Part shown: piece after piece, positions 23,239-34,077 of the stretch | Numbering within the stretch: position 1 is the stretch's first letter | Layout: each line of letters starts with the position of its first letter | Assembly: GCA_030512335.1 (NCBI GenBank) | Contig: JAULSU010000005.1 | Coordinates: 4,483,501-4,547,500, forward strand | Length of the DNA stretch: 64,000 nt | Source of the DNA: Immersiella caudata | Taxonomy: Eukaryota; Ascomycota; Sordariomycetes; Sordariales; Lasiosphaeriaceae | Direction of reading: 5' to 3' | Notes under the pieces: generated by a model | Told to the model about the DNA's origin: nothing | What the model saw: only the letters and a program-made list of their open reading frames with translations | Databases searched by the model: none | Translations under genes and position numbers: made by a program

Positions 23239-23556
23239 TCATTCGAATAGCTTCCCTGCAATATACTCCCGGTCTTCATGCGTAACCCATTCTCCATGTT
23301 CCCAATCACTATGCAGAACAATATCCATAATTTCCACAACCGCATGCCGGGGAGCCGCGTCGCCCGAGTCTTCTATCTTTATGCGAAGCGTCACCATCAT
23401 AGCGTGGTGCTAGCGCACCTCCACGCTAGTTTATTGAACCGATCCGCTTAGAAGCCGTGAAAACGCTTCTTCGTTGCCAGGGAGGCCAAGGGCCCAGTCG
23501 ATATCATGTTGGTAACTCTCCTGCCGTATGAATCTGCTGCGTTGTAATTCCTCCAT
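23239..23556 (-). CDS. Small coding-like fragments of unknown function
   Basis: Two protein-like minus-strand pieces lie end to end. One runs 23556-23431 (41 aa, containing HDIDWALGLPGNEEAFSRLL). The other is an in-frame piece ending at 23239 (KIEDSGDAAPRHAVVEIMDI, then WEHGEWVTHEDREYIAGKLF). They could be one gene joined by a very short intron or the relic of a larger one. I do not recognise the family. Residue composition argues against chance, but the evidence is weak. Confidence 0.35.
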
Positions 23557-24192
23557 TTTAGTAGAGTTGAGGTGGGGAGAATTGCTATGGATGGTTTGCC
23601 ATTGTTTCTGAAAAGTACAAACAGAATGGATTCGAACACGGATGTCGTGAGGTGGTAATCCCCAGAAAAAGTCCGTAGCATGGACTAGCGGAAGCAGTTA
23701 CGGATCGAGAACGTAACAAGCTTCCCCGGATATAAATGATGTAGCGAGACAAGATCGGAGACCACTGGAATTATTTACACACACTTTTCCAATTCCCCTT
23801 TAATATAAAGCACTTAGCCACTTTTTTTTCCTGAAATTCCTAGAGTGAGCTTACGAGAACAGGGATAATAACTACTTTTAAGAAGTTAATTCGGGACATA
23901 CAATTTTCACAAAGTAATCTTGCCTTAGTATCTTTTGCCAACAGTCTTATACCTTCTCGGCAATTAGACTTTCCCACCAATCTGGCAATTGTTTCTTCCT
24001 TATCGTCGCTAGCTATATGGCCTCTTAAACCACCGAAGACAATCTTAAAGTGCTTTTAGAGTTAGCCCAAGGCCTTGGCCACGGCCAAAAAAAAAAATGT
24101 AGATATTCTGCGTTTTTCGATGCATATTAAGCTGAGTTTGCAAGTATCGGCTACCTGGTAATATCGAACTGCCCGTCTCTTCCCCTCTCCGC
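23557..24192. other. AT-rich intergenic region
   Basis: From about 23690 to 24150 the sequence is clearly more AT-rich than its surroundings and has no long open frame. It could be an old mutated repeat, but no ends or coding pieces of a transposon are visible. Confidence 0.5.
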
Positions 24193-24669
24193 TCATTCAC
24201 CCAACTGCTCCACCTCCGACACCTTCTTCAAAACCCAAGTAATCTCCTCAACCCCCTCCTTCCCAGGCACTACCTTTCCCTCGTCTCCAGTCTCCAATGA
24301 CAACCCCAGCCCCGCGTCCAAGTTTGTCAACTGATAATGCGGCGCATCGCCATCTCCGCCGATAAGGCTGACTTCCCACTTCTGATCGTCCTGCCCATCA
24401 TGTCTCTTCGCCATCTCTACGATGCCAGAGCCAGAGTTGATCGCCAGCACCATCTCGGTCCCAAGCTCCTGACTAAGGATAATGTAGATTGGCATCGGTC
24501 CAGGGATGAGGACGAATTTCCAGAGTTGGGTGGGCGCGGGCTCGCGGGACACTGGCCCGGGGACGATGCTGAGCTGTTGGGGGTCAGGGTAGATGGAGAG
24601 GAGTTGGATGGGGTCGTTCGTTGGGAAAAGGGAGATGGTGTAGTAGTAGTTTGGGTCGAGGCGGGACAT
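24193..24669 (-). CDS. Ricin-B-like lectin domain protein
   Basis: An intronless 158-aa protein that is a single beta-trefoil-like unit. Features are YYYTISLFP at the start, WKFVLIPG, ILSQELGTEMVLAINSGS, and a QxW-like DDQKWEVSLIGG followed by YQLTNLDAGLGLSLETGD. This matches small fungal cytoplasmic proteins with a ricin-type lectin fold. There is no signal peptide, so it is probably cytosolic. Sugar specificity cannot be read from the sequence. It is divergent from the next gene across 580 bp. Confidence 0.72.
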   Translation of the reverse strand: MSRLDPNYYYTISLFPTNDPIQLLSIYPDPQQLSIVPGPVSREPAPTQLWKFVLIPGPMPIYIILSQELGTEMVLAINSGSGIVEMAKRHDGQDDQKWEVSLIGGDGDAPHYQLTNLDAGLGLSLETGDEGKVVPGKEGVEEITWVLKKVSEVEQLGE

Positions 24670-25249
24670 GTTGACGTTTGAAAATCAAGAGGTTTTGTTT
24701 CAAGGGGCTTCGGTGACTTGTGGTGGGTGAAGAAAGATGAAGTTGGGAGTTGGTGGGCTTTATGCTTTAAATAGTACTTTGACGACTGCGAATTGATCAT
24801 TGAAGGTGATGCGGTGGTCGTGTCTAGCAGGTGCTGAGGGGGTTTCGCGGAAGCACGATTCGGTGGGACATGGTGTTTACGAAGCCGAGCGTTGAGTTGC
24901 ACCACTTGAGAATGTCTTGAAGATTTCCAAAAAGCTCTAGAATGGATCGAGCTCCGTACCGGGTCGCACACCCAGGTTCCCCTTCTCCGCACTCCAGACC
25001 AAGATTTTTGTCTCTTATCTAGTAACACAATAAACACGCGGCGAGATATCGATTGGATCGCTTGTGTGGCTGGTGATGCAGCGATCGGACATCCGGGCAG
25101 CGTCTGCAGGTGGCGCGTTGCGGGGAACAAAAACACATCCGACCTCGGATCGGGCCCCCCATGTTTCACCACATAACCTCACCGACTCCCCAGAAACAAA
25201 TCGCAAGCTCAACATCGCGACACTCTGTTCCAACTGCGTGCAACTCGAG
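24670..25249. other. Divergent promoter region
   Basis: Upstream of the ricin-B-like gene (minus) and of the small secreted-protein gene (plus). No further gene is seen. Confidence 0.5.
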
Positions 25250-26026
25250 ATGCCGCGAAATATGTTGTTTCGCCACCTCACCCTCACTATCCTCTCGTGG
25301 GTTGGAGTCGGGGTCCTCGCCACGGACATCCCGACCCCCCTCAACATCACCGCCATTTCCTCCCGCGATGGTTACTCCGTCCTCGAATGCTGGGAACTCG
25401 CTTCCATCCCAGTGGACGCCATGTCCGCCGCCAATTACGCCATTGGCGAGACTACGAAAGCGACTTGGTCGCGGATTGAACCGAGGACTCATATTGGGGA
25501 GGCTTGGGCCCCGCATGTGCAGTAGGTCATTTTCAACAGACCCTTTTTGTGTTGGAGGAAATGAGTGGTCTGGTTCGGCCACAATGGATTGTGTGACCAT
25601 GAATCACAAACAAAACCAGGCTCCTTTATTAACTTCACCCCTATTTGTGAAATTCACGGGAAGATCCGAGTTTGTTTGGCTGACAATCACAGACTCAGCA
25701 TGATCCTCAACGGCCTCATCCGAATCACCTCCCCCGCCCCAGCCGAGGGTACGTCCTTCAACTCCTCCACAGGATCCATGCCCCTCCCTAACTCCGACAT
25801 GTCAGGATCTGGGCTCGGGAATCGCCCAGAGTCCAAAGTAGCCTACATCATGCCGGGCACCCTTAAATCATCCGTTCTCATCGCCGCCGACTTGAAGTCC
25901 GTGAGTACACTCGCTGGACACTTCACCGAGTTTCCCAGCGACGAGCCGACGGTGTTGGTACAGGTGCCGTTCGAGGGGGACAAGGCGCCGGAGCACAAGG
26001 TGTTGTACGAGGGGGCTTGTATCTGA
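25250..26026 (+). CDS. Small secreted protein, conserved in ascomycetes, unknown function
   Basis: Two exons (25250-25521, 25693-26026) give 201 aa. The start at 25250 gives a signal peptide (LFRHLTLTILSWVGVGVLA). The mature part, NITAISSRDGYSVLECWELA, YAIGETTKATW, then ILNGLIRIT, YIMPGTLKSSVLIAADLKSV and HFTEFPSDEP, matches a widespread fungal family of small secreted or surface proteins whose function is not established. The intron is 171 bp, long for this window but in phase. It is the only gene between the two lectin/membrane neighbours and shows no obvious operon-like link. Confidence 0.75.
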
Positions 26027-26673
26027 GTTTTCGGGTATTCAATTGGTCATCAACCTGGTTGTCATGATCTCTCAAAGACTTTCATCGACTCGTAGTCAAA
26101 AAAAAATAAAATCGAATAGGACCCATTGATGTTGCGTGGTACGCTGACGACCCAACGCTGACAGGCTTCCTGAATGGAACGACCCCCTGTTTCAGAATTG
26201 GTGCCCTGCCACCTCCCAGCATTGGGCATTGAGCTAACACGCCCAAAACACATGTTGCGGCCCGTCGCATTGCAGTCGCAGTCCCGCATCAGTGGCGACG
26301 CTGTGCAGTGGACTCAGTCGTGCCTCTGACGTCGCCGACGCCCTGGTTGGCTCAACGCGTTGAATCATGATTGGCTGCAGGGGCAACGAAAGCGGGGGCG
26401 CAAAACAACGTGGAACCAACCTGCGAGCTCTTTTGGCAACTGCAATTCTTCAGGGCAGCAACAGCACTGCATTCTTGACCTGGCATCCGACGCTGGGTTG
26501 GTATTTCAGATGTTCCCTCGCCCTTTTTCTGGACGGCATGAGTTGTTTCTTGATCACTGAAAGCGCATTTCATTTCCTCTTTTCATGTTGGCTCTTGTTT
26601 TTTTTTTTTGGTAGCTGACAAAAGTTCAAGGCAAATTGCTTCTTTTCTCTGTTCTGTACAAGATTTTGACACC
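26027..26673. other. Intergenic region
   Basis: 3' flank of the secreted-protein gene and promoter of the next gene, with a T-run near 26600. Nothing else is recognised. Confidence 0.5.
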
Positions 26674-27788
26674 ATGGCCATGTCTCGGTGAGTCTCGACG
26701 CTTCTCAAATACTGGTACGACAGCGACTAACAAGCACTCTAATGCAGCATGATGATAGCGCTCAGCTGCCTCGCAGCGCTGACTTTTGTGTCTAATGCAT
26801 CACTTTCCTCCAAGTTTGTCATCTACACCCTTATCTGCACAATCGGTATGTTCAAATTCCTGGTTTTTGAGCTTAAGTTTCCGAGCTAACATTGACAACC
26901 TCACAGGCCGTATCGACTGGAGCGACATTACTTTTGCCAAGACCGCCAGCAAGGCGCTTTCCGACGTTGAGACCGAATCCGATGCAGTCGAACCTTCTCC
27001 CGCTCCGCTGCATGTCGATGTCTCAATCCTCGAGAGTGCCACAATGGACAATGGCGATGCCCGAGACATGGATGCCGCCATTAGGTGTCTCCCGGCGCTC
27101 GAGACGGCTCCTCAGGAGACAAAACATCGCTCTCGTGCATCTTCAATGAGGTAAATGAAAATCCCATACGGCACCCTCTTCACCTGTGACAAGCAGCAGC
27201 TGACATCTCACTCACAGCAGCACCGCATCGCTCTTTGACAAGCCAACTCACCCGAACGAGCGTCCTTCGACCCCAGACACCGAAATCGGCGACATTCCCG
27301 AGTTTTCGACCCTGGCTTCCAAGTATCAGGATCACCCCGTTGCAGTCAGTACCGAGTGCCTCACTGAGCCCGACGCCGCAACAACTGTACCAGACGTCCA
27401 GCTACCGCCCGCTCCCGCACCGTCTCTAGTCGACACCTCCAAGCCCGCGACCAAGTACTCCATGAAGCCGACCGAACTTGTCCATGCCATCGAGGATTTC
27501 TCCTTTGAGTTGCCGATCCCCCAACCCACCGCATCCACTACTGCATCCAACAAGAGGAGCCTCGACGAGACTCTCCAGCAAGAGTCGGAGCCCAATATTG
27601 CGAGCCCGGAAGGCAACAAGACGGATGATGACCTCCTCGTGTCTGCGGTCAAGACGCTGGAGCAATCCCCACAGAGCACTGTCACCAAGAAGAGGAAGCT
27701 CAATTCGAGGCAACGCCGACAGCGGGCTCTGCGGCTGGCAGGCGGTGCAGTTAGTCCTAGCCCTAGCCCGTTGAGTCAGGCTGTGTGA
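26674..27788 (+). CDS. Unknown protein with hydrophobic N-terminus and basic nuclear-signal-like C-terminus
   Basis: Four exons (26674-26687, 26748-26845, 26907-27150, 27218-27788) give 308 aa with consistent phases. The N-terminal 35 residues are hydrophobic (MIALSCLAALTFVSNASL, FVIYTLICTIG), like a signal anchor. The middle is acidic, Ser/Thr/Pro-rich and disordered. The C-terminus holds KKRKLNSRQRRQRALR, a strong bipartite nuclear-signal-like cluster. I do not recognise a family. The combination of a membrane-type start and a nuclear-type end is odd. Either the first exons are mis-modelled or the protein is released from a membrane. Confidence 0.6.
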
Positions 27789-29465
27789 ATGGAATGAAAA
27801 CAACCAGGAATTTATTCACCTAGTCAGGTTTAGAGATGGAACATTACTGCAATCAGGGTGGGGTGGGGGGGGGGGGGGGGGGGGGGGGGGGGGAGTAGGC
27901 GATCGGTGTAGTGATGGGTTGTTACGTATATGTATATTTTAGTGCGTTCCTGATTTAATTCAACATTCAACGTTGATCTCAACCTCGATGCTGCCGCCCG
28001 AGGATACCCAGCCCAGATCTTTCCCATGTGTGCAACTTGAACCCCATAACATCACCCTAGGGTCTCCTGTAGGCTAGTTCCTATTAAGAAGGTTGATAAA
28101 ATTCGCAGCATCGCTGCTAGAACTGGGAGGCGGAGTGGAAGTAGGCGTAGCCGGGTCATCCGCTCGTCGAGGAAGTTAATAAAGCTCGCGGCAGGTCTTG
28201 CCGCTCGTTTGTTGGCCCGGGTACCATGGGCCCTACCGGCGATAGCCGGGCAATGGCCCTGACGGATGTTTAGGGTATCGTGTCTGTTGGATGAGTTGGA
28301 AGGGATGTTGTCTTTGGACGGCGGGACTCATACTCTTTTGACCGATGCTAACTGGTCCAGTGCTCGCACGGGGATTGAATGAGTCGGCCATATGGTGGGT
28401 CGTCTGTGAAGAGAGCTGTCCAGCTCCAGCGGTTTCTCTGAAATTCTCGATTTCACGGATAGATGCCGCGCTCCTTTGGCCAGATCCACCGACATGGGTG
28501 CTAAGAGTTCAAACATGCCCTACCTTATGCTTAGCGCAAAGTCTCATTTTGGGAGTTGCCAACCGCCATGGCGCCCTCGAAATGGTGGTATTCTTAGCAA
28601 GCAGGAGCGGAGGTTCTCTTTCTCCAGTCCGAGTCTCGGGCAAATTTAAAGCCAGGGCCAGCAGTCTTTGCATGCCAAGGCGGCCGACGAGTGCCGATCC
28701 TTGGCGATTCAGCGCCCGATCATGGGTCTTGATCCCGGAACATCAGAACTCCGTTTGAACGTCGTCGGGACAGACTCGCAATCGTGGCCTTCCCAGCCCG
28801 AAGTCTGGCGCAGTCGTCACCATGGGGAAGTCCCAAGCAGTCTCAATGACTGGGCTGACACGGGTCTCTCGCGGAATGGGACAGCCTATATATCTCCAGG
28901 CAGGAGCGATGGGCGCAAACACGAAATTCTCGACCGAGACAGCGCACTTCACCGCTGCTGCCCGCCTGACAAGCTGAAACAAAACACTTCAATCATCAAA
29001 TGCAGACTCTTCCCACTCAATGATGCTAAATGATGGGCGACCGAGACAAAGTGCGAAAAGCCACCATGGGCCCTGTCAGCTGAGGCGACTCTCCGCGAGA
29101 TGAGCCGAGGGAATGAACGGGTTCGAGAACCCTGTCTTGCAGGGCTTGCGCGATCGCTTGAGGAAAAGCGCAAGCACGGTCCAGACGCACGCGAGCAACT
29201 TCCGCTTTCGCCGATGCCGATCCTAACTGCGGCGTTCGACTCCACAACGGTGATCTTCACTGCGCTGGTCTCACAACAAAATAGTGGTGATTTTGTTTCC
29301 GAAGAAGACCATGGAAGGCGTTCTTTCCCCCCATTCCTACGCAATCCTTCCACATCACCACAAAGTGTCGGGGCAGTTCGACGATGAAACGACGGCGCGC
29401 GTGGAGGATTCGGAGAAGCGGGAGCTTACGCGACACTTGGCCGACGACGCCTCTTTGAGGCCGCC
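27789..29465. other. Intergenic region with poly-G tract
   Basis: A 1.7-kb stretch without a convincing gene. It starts with a 29-nt G run at 27865-27893. Short frames at 28328-29033 have no recognisable protein character. Confidence 0.55.
27865..27893 (+). repeat. Poly-G tract (29 nt)
   Basis: An uninterrupted run of G just after the stop of the unknown protein, preceded by GGGGTGGGGT. It is long enough to form a G-quadruplex and likely to vary in length or be mis-sized in assembly. Confidence 0.9.
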
Positions 29466-30822
29466 ATGAGCAACATCGTCAACGGCCTCCTCACCGGTGT
29501 CGGCCTCATCTTTGGCGTGATGGGGACTGTATCTGCCGTCCAAGATCTGCTCGACGAGGACTCGAGCGACGACAAGCAAAAAGTGGTATCTTCGCATATG
29601 CAAATCTACGCGGGATACTTTTTGATGCTGCTCATGGCCTGGCTGCTCATGCTCGCCTGTCGGGTGTGGAGCGAGCGCGAGGTCAACTACCAGCTCATCT
29701 TTGAGCTCGACCCAAGACTCTCGTGTGGGAAACTCAAGGCGCTGACACAATTCCCAAGCTTGTTCACTCTCTTATTCGGAGTGGCCGTTTTTCTCAACTT
29801 TAACACCGAGCTCGGCGGGGAAGTCATGTTTCTGTATTACCCGGTTGTTCTCATCGCAGCGACTCTCCTGGTCCTCTTCCTACCGCTGCCGGTACTTCAC
29901 CACCGAAGCCGATTGTGGTTTGCTGTTGCGCACTGGCACCTCCTCATGGTGCCCTTTTACCCCGTCACGTTCTCGGATGCTCTTCTTGGGGATATTTACA
30001 CGTCGCTGCGGTATTCCTTCTCGGTAAGTTGCCAACCCTCTACCGAGAACGATAGCTAAGAGAGAATAGGATATCGAACTTTTATTTTGCGTCTACATTG
30101 AAGGCTGGGAAGAGCCGGAGCGATGCGGATCGAGCAGATCCCGCCTCATGGGTTTCCTCAGCGCTCTGCCCTTCGTCTGGCGCACCATCCAGTGTCTCCG
30201 GAGATGGTTCGACACGCGTGACGCCTTCCCCCACCTGGCCAACTGGCTAAAGTACGTCATCACCATCGGTACCGTCGTGGCCCTTTCCGAATATCGGATT
30301 CATGGGGGCGGGGTCACACTGAGCTTTTTCATCTCTCTTTCCGTCCTCAGCACCATCTATTCTTGTAAGTCCCCCTCCCAATCCTACCTTGCGTTCAAGC
30401 AGTCTGCTAACAAAATTACAGCCTACTGGGACATGGTTATAGACTTCCAACTAGGCCATCGCCAATCCCGTCACTACCTCCGCGAGATCCTCGCCTTTGA
30501 TTCCCTGTGGTGGTACAAAGGCGCCATCATCATCAATCCCATCCTCCGCATGACGTGGATCTTGTTTGTCATATTCGATCCCAACATCCAACACTCGAAT
30601 ATTGTTTCTTTTATCGTGGCGCTTCTCGAGGTGTTTCGGAGGGGCCTGTGGGTTGTTTTTAGGGTGGAGAGTGAGCATTGCGCCAATATTGCGCGGCGGC
30701 GGGAGAAGGAGAGGAGGGACCTCTCGTCACCGCGTGGATTGTGGGAGGCGAACCCCAGCAGGGACCTTCCATCGCCGGGAGGGCTGTGGGAGGATACAGG
30801 GTCGGTCCGAATCATGACATAA
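29466..30822 (+). CDS. EXS-domain membrane protein (Erd1/Syg1-like, without SPX)
   Basis: Three exons (29466-30023, 30070-30364, 30422-30822) give 417 aa with about eight hydrophobic segments. The EXS signature region is visible: GFLSALPFVWRTIQCLRRWF then DTRDAFPHLANWLKY, later STIYS-SYWDMVIDFQLG and the tail IVALLEVFRRGLWVVFRVE followed by SEH. There is no SPX domain before it, which fits Erd1-type Golgi proteins (glycosyltransferase retention and phosphate recycling in yeast) better than the full-length Syg1/XPR1 exporters. It ends in a basic stretch with a GLWE repeat. Localisation to the Golgi is inferred from the family. Confidence 0.83.
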
Positions 30823-30928
30823 AATAGAAACGATTAGAAAAGACTGGGTTTGACGACTGTGATAATATTTTCCGCTTAATCAGTCTGGAAAGAGCATATC
30901 GGTAAAATTAAGGGGTGATCTCACCGCC

Positions 30929-33058
30929 TCACCTTAACGTCACACAACCAACACGCTCAACCATCTCCACCGTCATTGCCTCCCCGTACATAACTCCATG
31001 GACATACGTATCGCCAATGAGCCGATACTCCCCCGTCACACCACAACTTCGCAGAATAAACGGCGTTCTCCCCCCTTCTAAAATCCACACCTCGTCACCA
31101 GCCTCAAATCCCCGGTTAGCGACGCCAAAGTGCCCATCCGAGGTGACAAAAAACATCTTGGACCATCCTGCAAACAGCCTGTGAAACACCAAGCCCAGCC
31201 CTGTCGCTCTAGACGTCGGATGAGGGTCGTTCGACTCGTTCAGGGCAGCAAGGACCTGTTCAACCGAGGGGAACCACTCGCTCCTATTCCCCAAAGACGC
31301 TAGGAGCTCTGTGATAACACCCCCGCTTCCCTCGCGTATATCTTCCAGTTTCTGAATCCGCTGAGCCAACGCCGTAGTCCACCACTCGCAAAAGGCCTCA
31401 CCGCAGCTTTCGCTTGGGAGGTTATAGGGAAAGATATTAGCGATGAGCGTTCGGGAGAGAGCTTCCTCGGCAGTTTCATCAGTCGGTGCGTGGGTTTCGC
31501 GTTCGGAAAGCATTCGTAGAAACCATTCTGAATCCATCATCTCATTGAGGTAGAGCCGCGGGCCTATGTCCGAGATAGCTGAGAGTTTGACACCGCGGAG
31601 GACCAGTGCGTTGTGATCCGTGAGACGGAAGGCCGAGGTCGGCGATTTGGTATTTGACGCACTGAACCACCGTGTAGGATGTCCCTCTCGCCTCTGGCTG
31701 AACTCGATCATGGTCGGACAAGAACCCACGGAGAAATCGGGCACCCATGACGGCAGGGATGGGATGGATCTCTCTTTTGCGGGTTCAATGCAGTTCAAGA
31801 GGTTCAGATAAGGCATGTGCTTCACCATGAGCCAGGCGGTCCGGGTGTACACCTCGGCGTCAGTGAGCAAGTAGTCGGGCCTTATCGGATGGGCGGAGCC
31901 GTCGTCTGCCCTGAGGATGCGCGAGACTAACCCGTGGCAGCCATATATGTAATCCCGCTTGTCGACAAACCCACGGCCTCGCATTGCACCGACCAGGTTG
32001 AACAACAGGATGTGGATGCGCTCCGCATCGGTCGTGGGTTCGTATCTTTGATGGATGTTCTTCCCAATTTGGAGACCCCGAAAGTTGACCACGATCGCGT
32101 CCTGAGTTTTCGAGAGGCTGTGGGCAAACTGCAGCACGTCGGAGAATCGGTAGCCCCAGTGGCGCGTCTCCGGGTGGGCGCGCAGGCCTTTTGTAATGGT
32201 CCTCCTCCAGTCGCAGTCGCTCAAGGCGGTGAGAAACCGCAAGAGCTCTCCCCAGGGCGTGACAAAGTTGGATCCGCAAAAGACCACAACATCGGCCTCA
32301 TTCTCAACCGCCTTCAAAACCACCTCCTGCACCACCCAGCCACGGTAGAACCATCGGCGTTGCGCCAGAAACAAAAAGAACCGCCTGTAATGCCTCCTCC
32401 AGCCCGCGCAGATATCCTCTCCCAGCTCTGCAATCACGTCCGCGTCGATACATTGCGGGTGCTTGCTAGCAAAGTAATGCCACTTTTTCCTCTCAAACGC
32501 TGTAAGAAATCGCGGGATAAAATTTTGCATCACCCACTGCGCACCTAGGTCTGGTTCGTCTTTCCCCAGCCACACAGTCGTCCTACGCGACCGCACGTAA
32601 ATATCCCCCATCAAGGCGACCTGTTGCGACCGCTCCGCCAGGTCGAGCTGATTAATACAAATAGCATCCATCCAGACATACCTAGTTGCAAGATCTGCAT
32701 CATCATCCGCGCGAAACATACCATCGCGAAACGCGCGACAGAGGAAGTCAAAGGCGTTTTCCGTCACGAGGAGTCTTTTCTCATCGCAGAGCACTGCAAC
32801 CATAACCGGTGGCGGCGCCTGGTCTTGTTCGCTCTGTTTCATTTCATCGGGTGTCGAAGCGGTGGCGCGCTGCCAAGTGTAGGAGAGGGCGCAGAACGGT
32901 GGTGCCTCGTCGATGTGGACCGCGCGCAGGGTGAGTGAGAAGCCATCCTGCTGTGTGGGGTCTGGCACGAGTTGGACGAGTCGGATTGTGCGATTGTTGG
33001 GGAGGGGGGAATAAGTGTATTTTTTGGGTTTCGGTGAGAAGAGGCTGGAGAATTTCAT
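30929..33058 (-). CDS. HET-domain (heterokaryon incompatibility) protein
   Basis: An intronless 709-aa protein. The N-terminal third carries the HET core in order: PPFCALSYTWQRA, the conserved RYVWMDAICINQLDLAERSQ, and ALMGDIYVRSRRTTVWLGK. A second conserved block, FYRGWVVQEVVLKA, follows. The C-terminal half is the variable part, ending in a GEAMTVEMVERVGCVTLR tail. HET proteins act in vegetative incompatibility; when activated by non-self partners they cause cell death. No NACHT, WD40 or ankyrin part is attached, so this is a stand-alone HET protein. The sequence is intact with no stops or frameshifts. The partner and trigger are unknown. Confidence 0.88.
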   Translation of the reverse strand: MKFSSLFSPKPKKYTYSPLPNNRTIRLVQLVPDPTQQDGFSLTLRAVHIDEAPPFCALSYTWQRATASTPDEMKQSEQDQAPPPVMVAVLCDEKRLLVTENAFDFLCRAFRDGMFRADDDADLATRYVWMDAICINQLDLAERSQQVALMGDIYVRSRRTTVWLGKDEPDLGAQWVMQNFIPRFLTAFERKKWHYFASKHPQCIDADVIAELGEDICAGWRRHYRRFFLFLAQRRWFYRGWVVQEVVLKAVENEADVVVFCGSNFVTPWGELLRFLTALSDCDWRRTITKGLRAHPETRHWGYRFSDVLQFAHSLSKTQDAIVVNFRGLQIGKNIHQRYEPTTDAERIHILLFNLVGAMRGRGFVDKRDYIYGCHGLVSRILRADDGSAHPIRPDYLLTDAEVYTRTAWLMVKHMPYLNLLNCIEPAKERSIPSLPSWVPDFSVGSCPTMIEFSQRREGHPTRWFSASNTKSPTSAFRLTDHNALVLRGVKLSAISDIGPRLYLNEMMDSEWFLRMLSERETHAPTDETAEEALSRTLIANIFPYNLPSESCGEAFCEWWTTALAQRIQKLEDIREGSGGVITELLASLGNRSEWFPSVEQVLAALNESNDPHPTSRATGLGLVFHRLFAGWSKMFFVTSDGHFGVANRGFEAGDEVWILEGGRTPFILRSCGVTGEYRLIGDTYVHGVMYGEAMTVEMVERVGCVTLR

Positions 33059-34077
33059 GGCGGTGGCGGTTGTGATGGCGGATTGTGCTGTCCGCAGAGA
33101 TTCCCATGTCCCTGATGCGGGGTGCAGAAGGGGAGGGAAGTCACGACGCAGCCATGCGTGAACCGCAACGGATTCATGATGTCACGTGACTGGGGCACCA
33201 TCCAAGCAACCAGGGTGTGTCTGAAAATGATAGTCCCAAAAGTTTAATTGGACGGGAGCTGAAAGGCATAAGAGGAGCCATGAGAGGAGTGGCACTCTTT
33301 GTCCCTAGGTGCTATCTTGATTCAAATGCTGTTATAACGCAGCGCTGTGAAGGATACTTGGCTCAGTTGAAGCCGCCTCTCCAGACATGATGAACAAAAA
33401 TATGATGAAAAGGGGCAAAACCCCTGATTGCAACGTACGTTGACTCGCCGAACGCCCAAGGTTGAAGTCTTAAGGTAAACTCGGTTCCCCCGTTTGTCTT
33501 ACCCGGAAGAATGCCTTATCACGCCAACCAGCAAAGCCATGACGAGAAACTCAAGGGCTTGGGAGCGAAATCTGACTCAACGGCGAACGCCGCGCTGTGC
33601 CGCAATGGGGATGAATCACGAGCCATCCTCTAGCGACACGAGCGCGTCTTGAAGGCACGCTCGAGGCACAGCTTGTTTACCCGCGCATATCAGGACCGGT
33701 TAAAGAGGAATACAGCCCAAAACACGCGCATTCGAGGCATTGCTGTCAGTGACACGCACTGTGTTACTGCAAGTTCCTATGCCGTCGCGCCAATGGTTGC
33801 TGGTCGCTCGCTGCCTTGAGCCGTCTCGTGTAATCATAACACACACGACAAAGTAATCTCAGAATCAGGAAGGACGATGTGATGGTAATTTCCAATACGG
33901 AGCAGGATGCCAGCTGCGCCCTGGGTCATGGCTGCGTCAATTACGGATATTGTTCTCAGTTTTCGACACGGCAAGATGAATGGCAAGATAAAAGTCTCTC
34001 TTGACCCTGCTATGGCTTGCCCTGCAAATGGAGTCCCCCATCTTAACTACGACCAAAGTCACTACCAACCATCCACA
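33059..34077. other. Divergent promoter region
   Basis: Between the HET protein (minus) and the polysaccharide deacetylase (plus). An in-frame extension of the deacetylase back to 33907 is open but lacks a signal peptide, so I treat it as 5' UTR. Confidence 0.55.

Noticed and set aside
23620..23700. Possible tRNA, because of a B-box-like sequence (GGATTCGAAC)
   Set aside because: No matching A box or cloverleaf pairing could be laid out around it.
23690..24150. AT-rich stretch as a possible transposon remnant
   Set aside because: No terminal repeats, target duplication or transposase/reverse transcriptase pieces could be seen, so it is only described as AT-rich.
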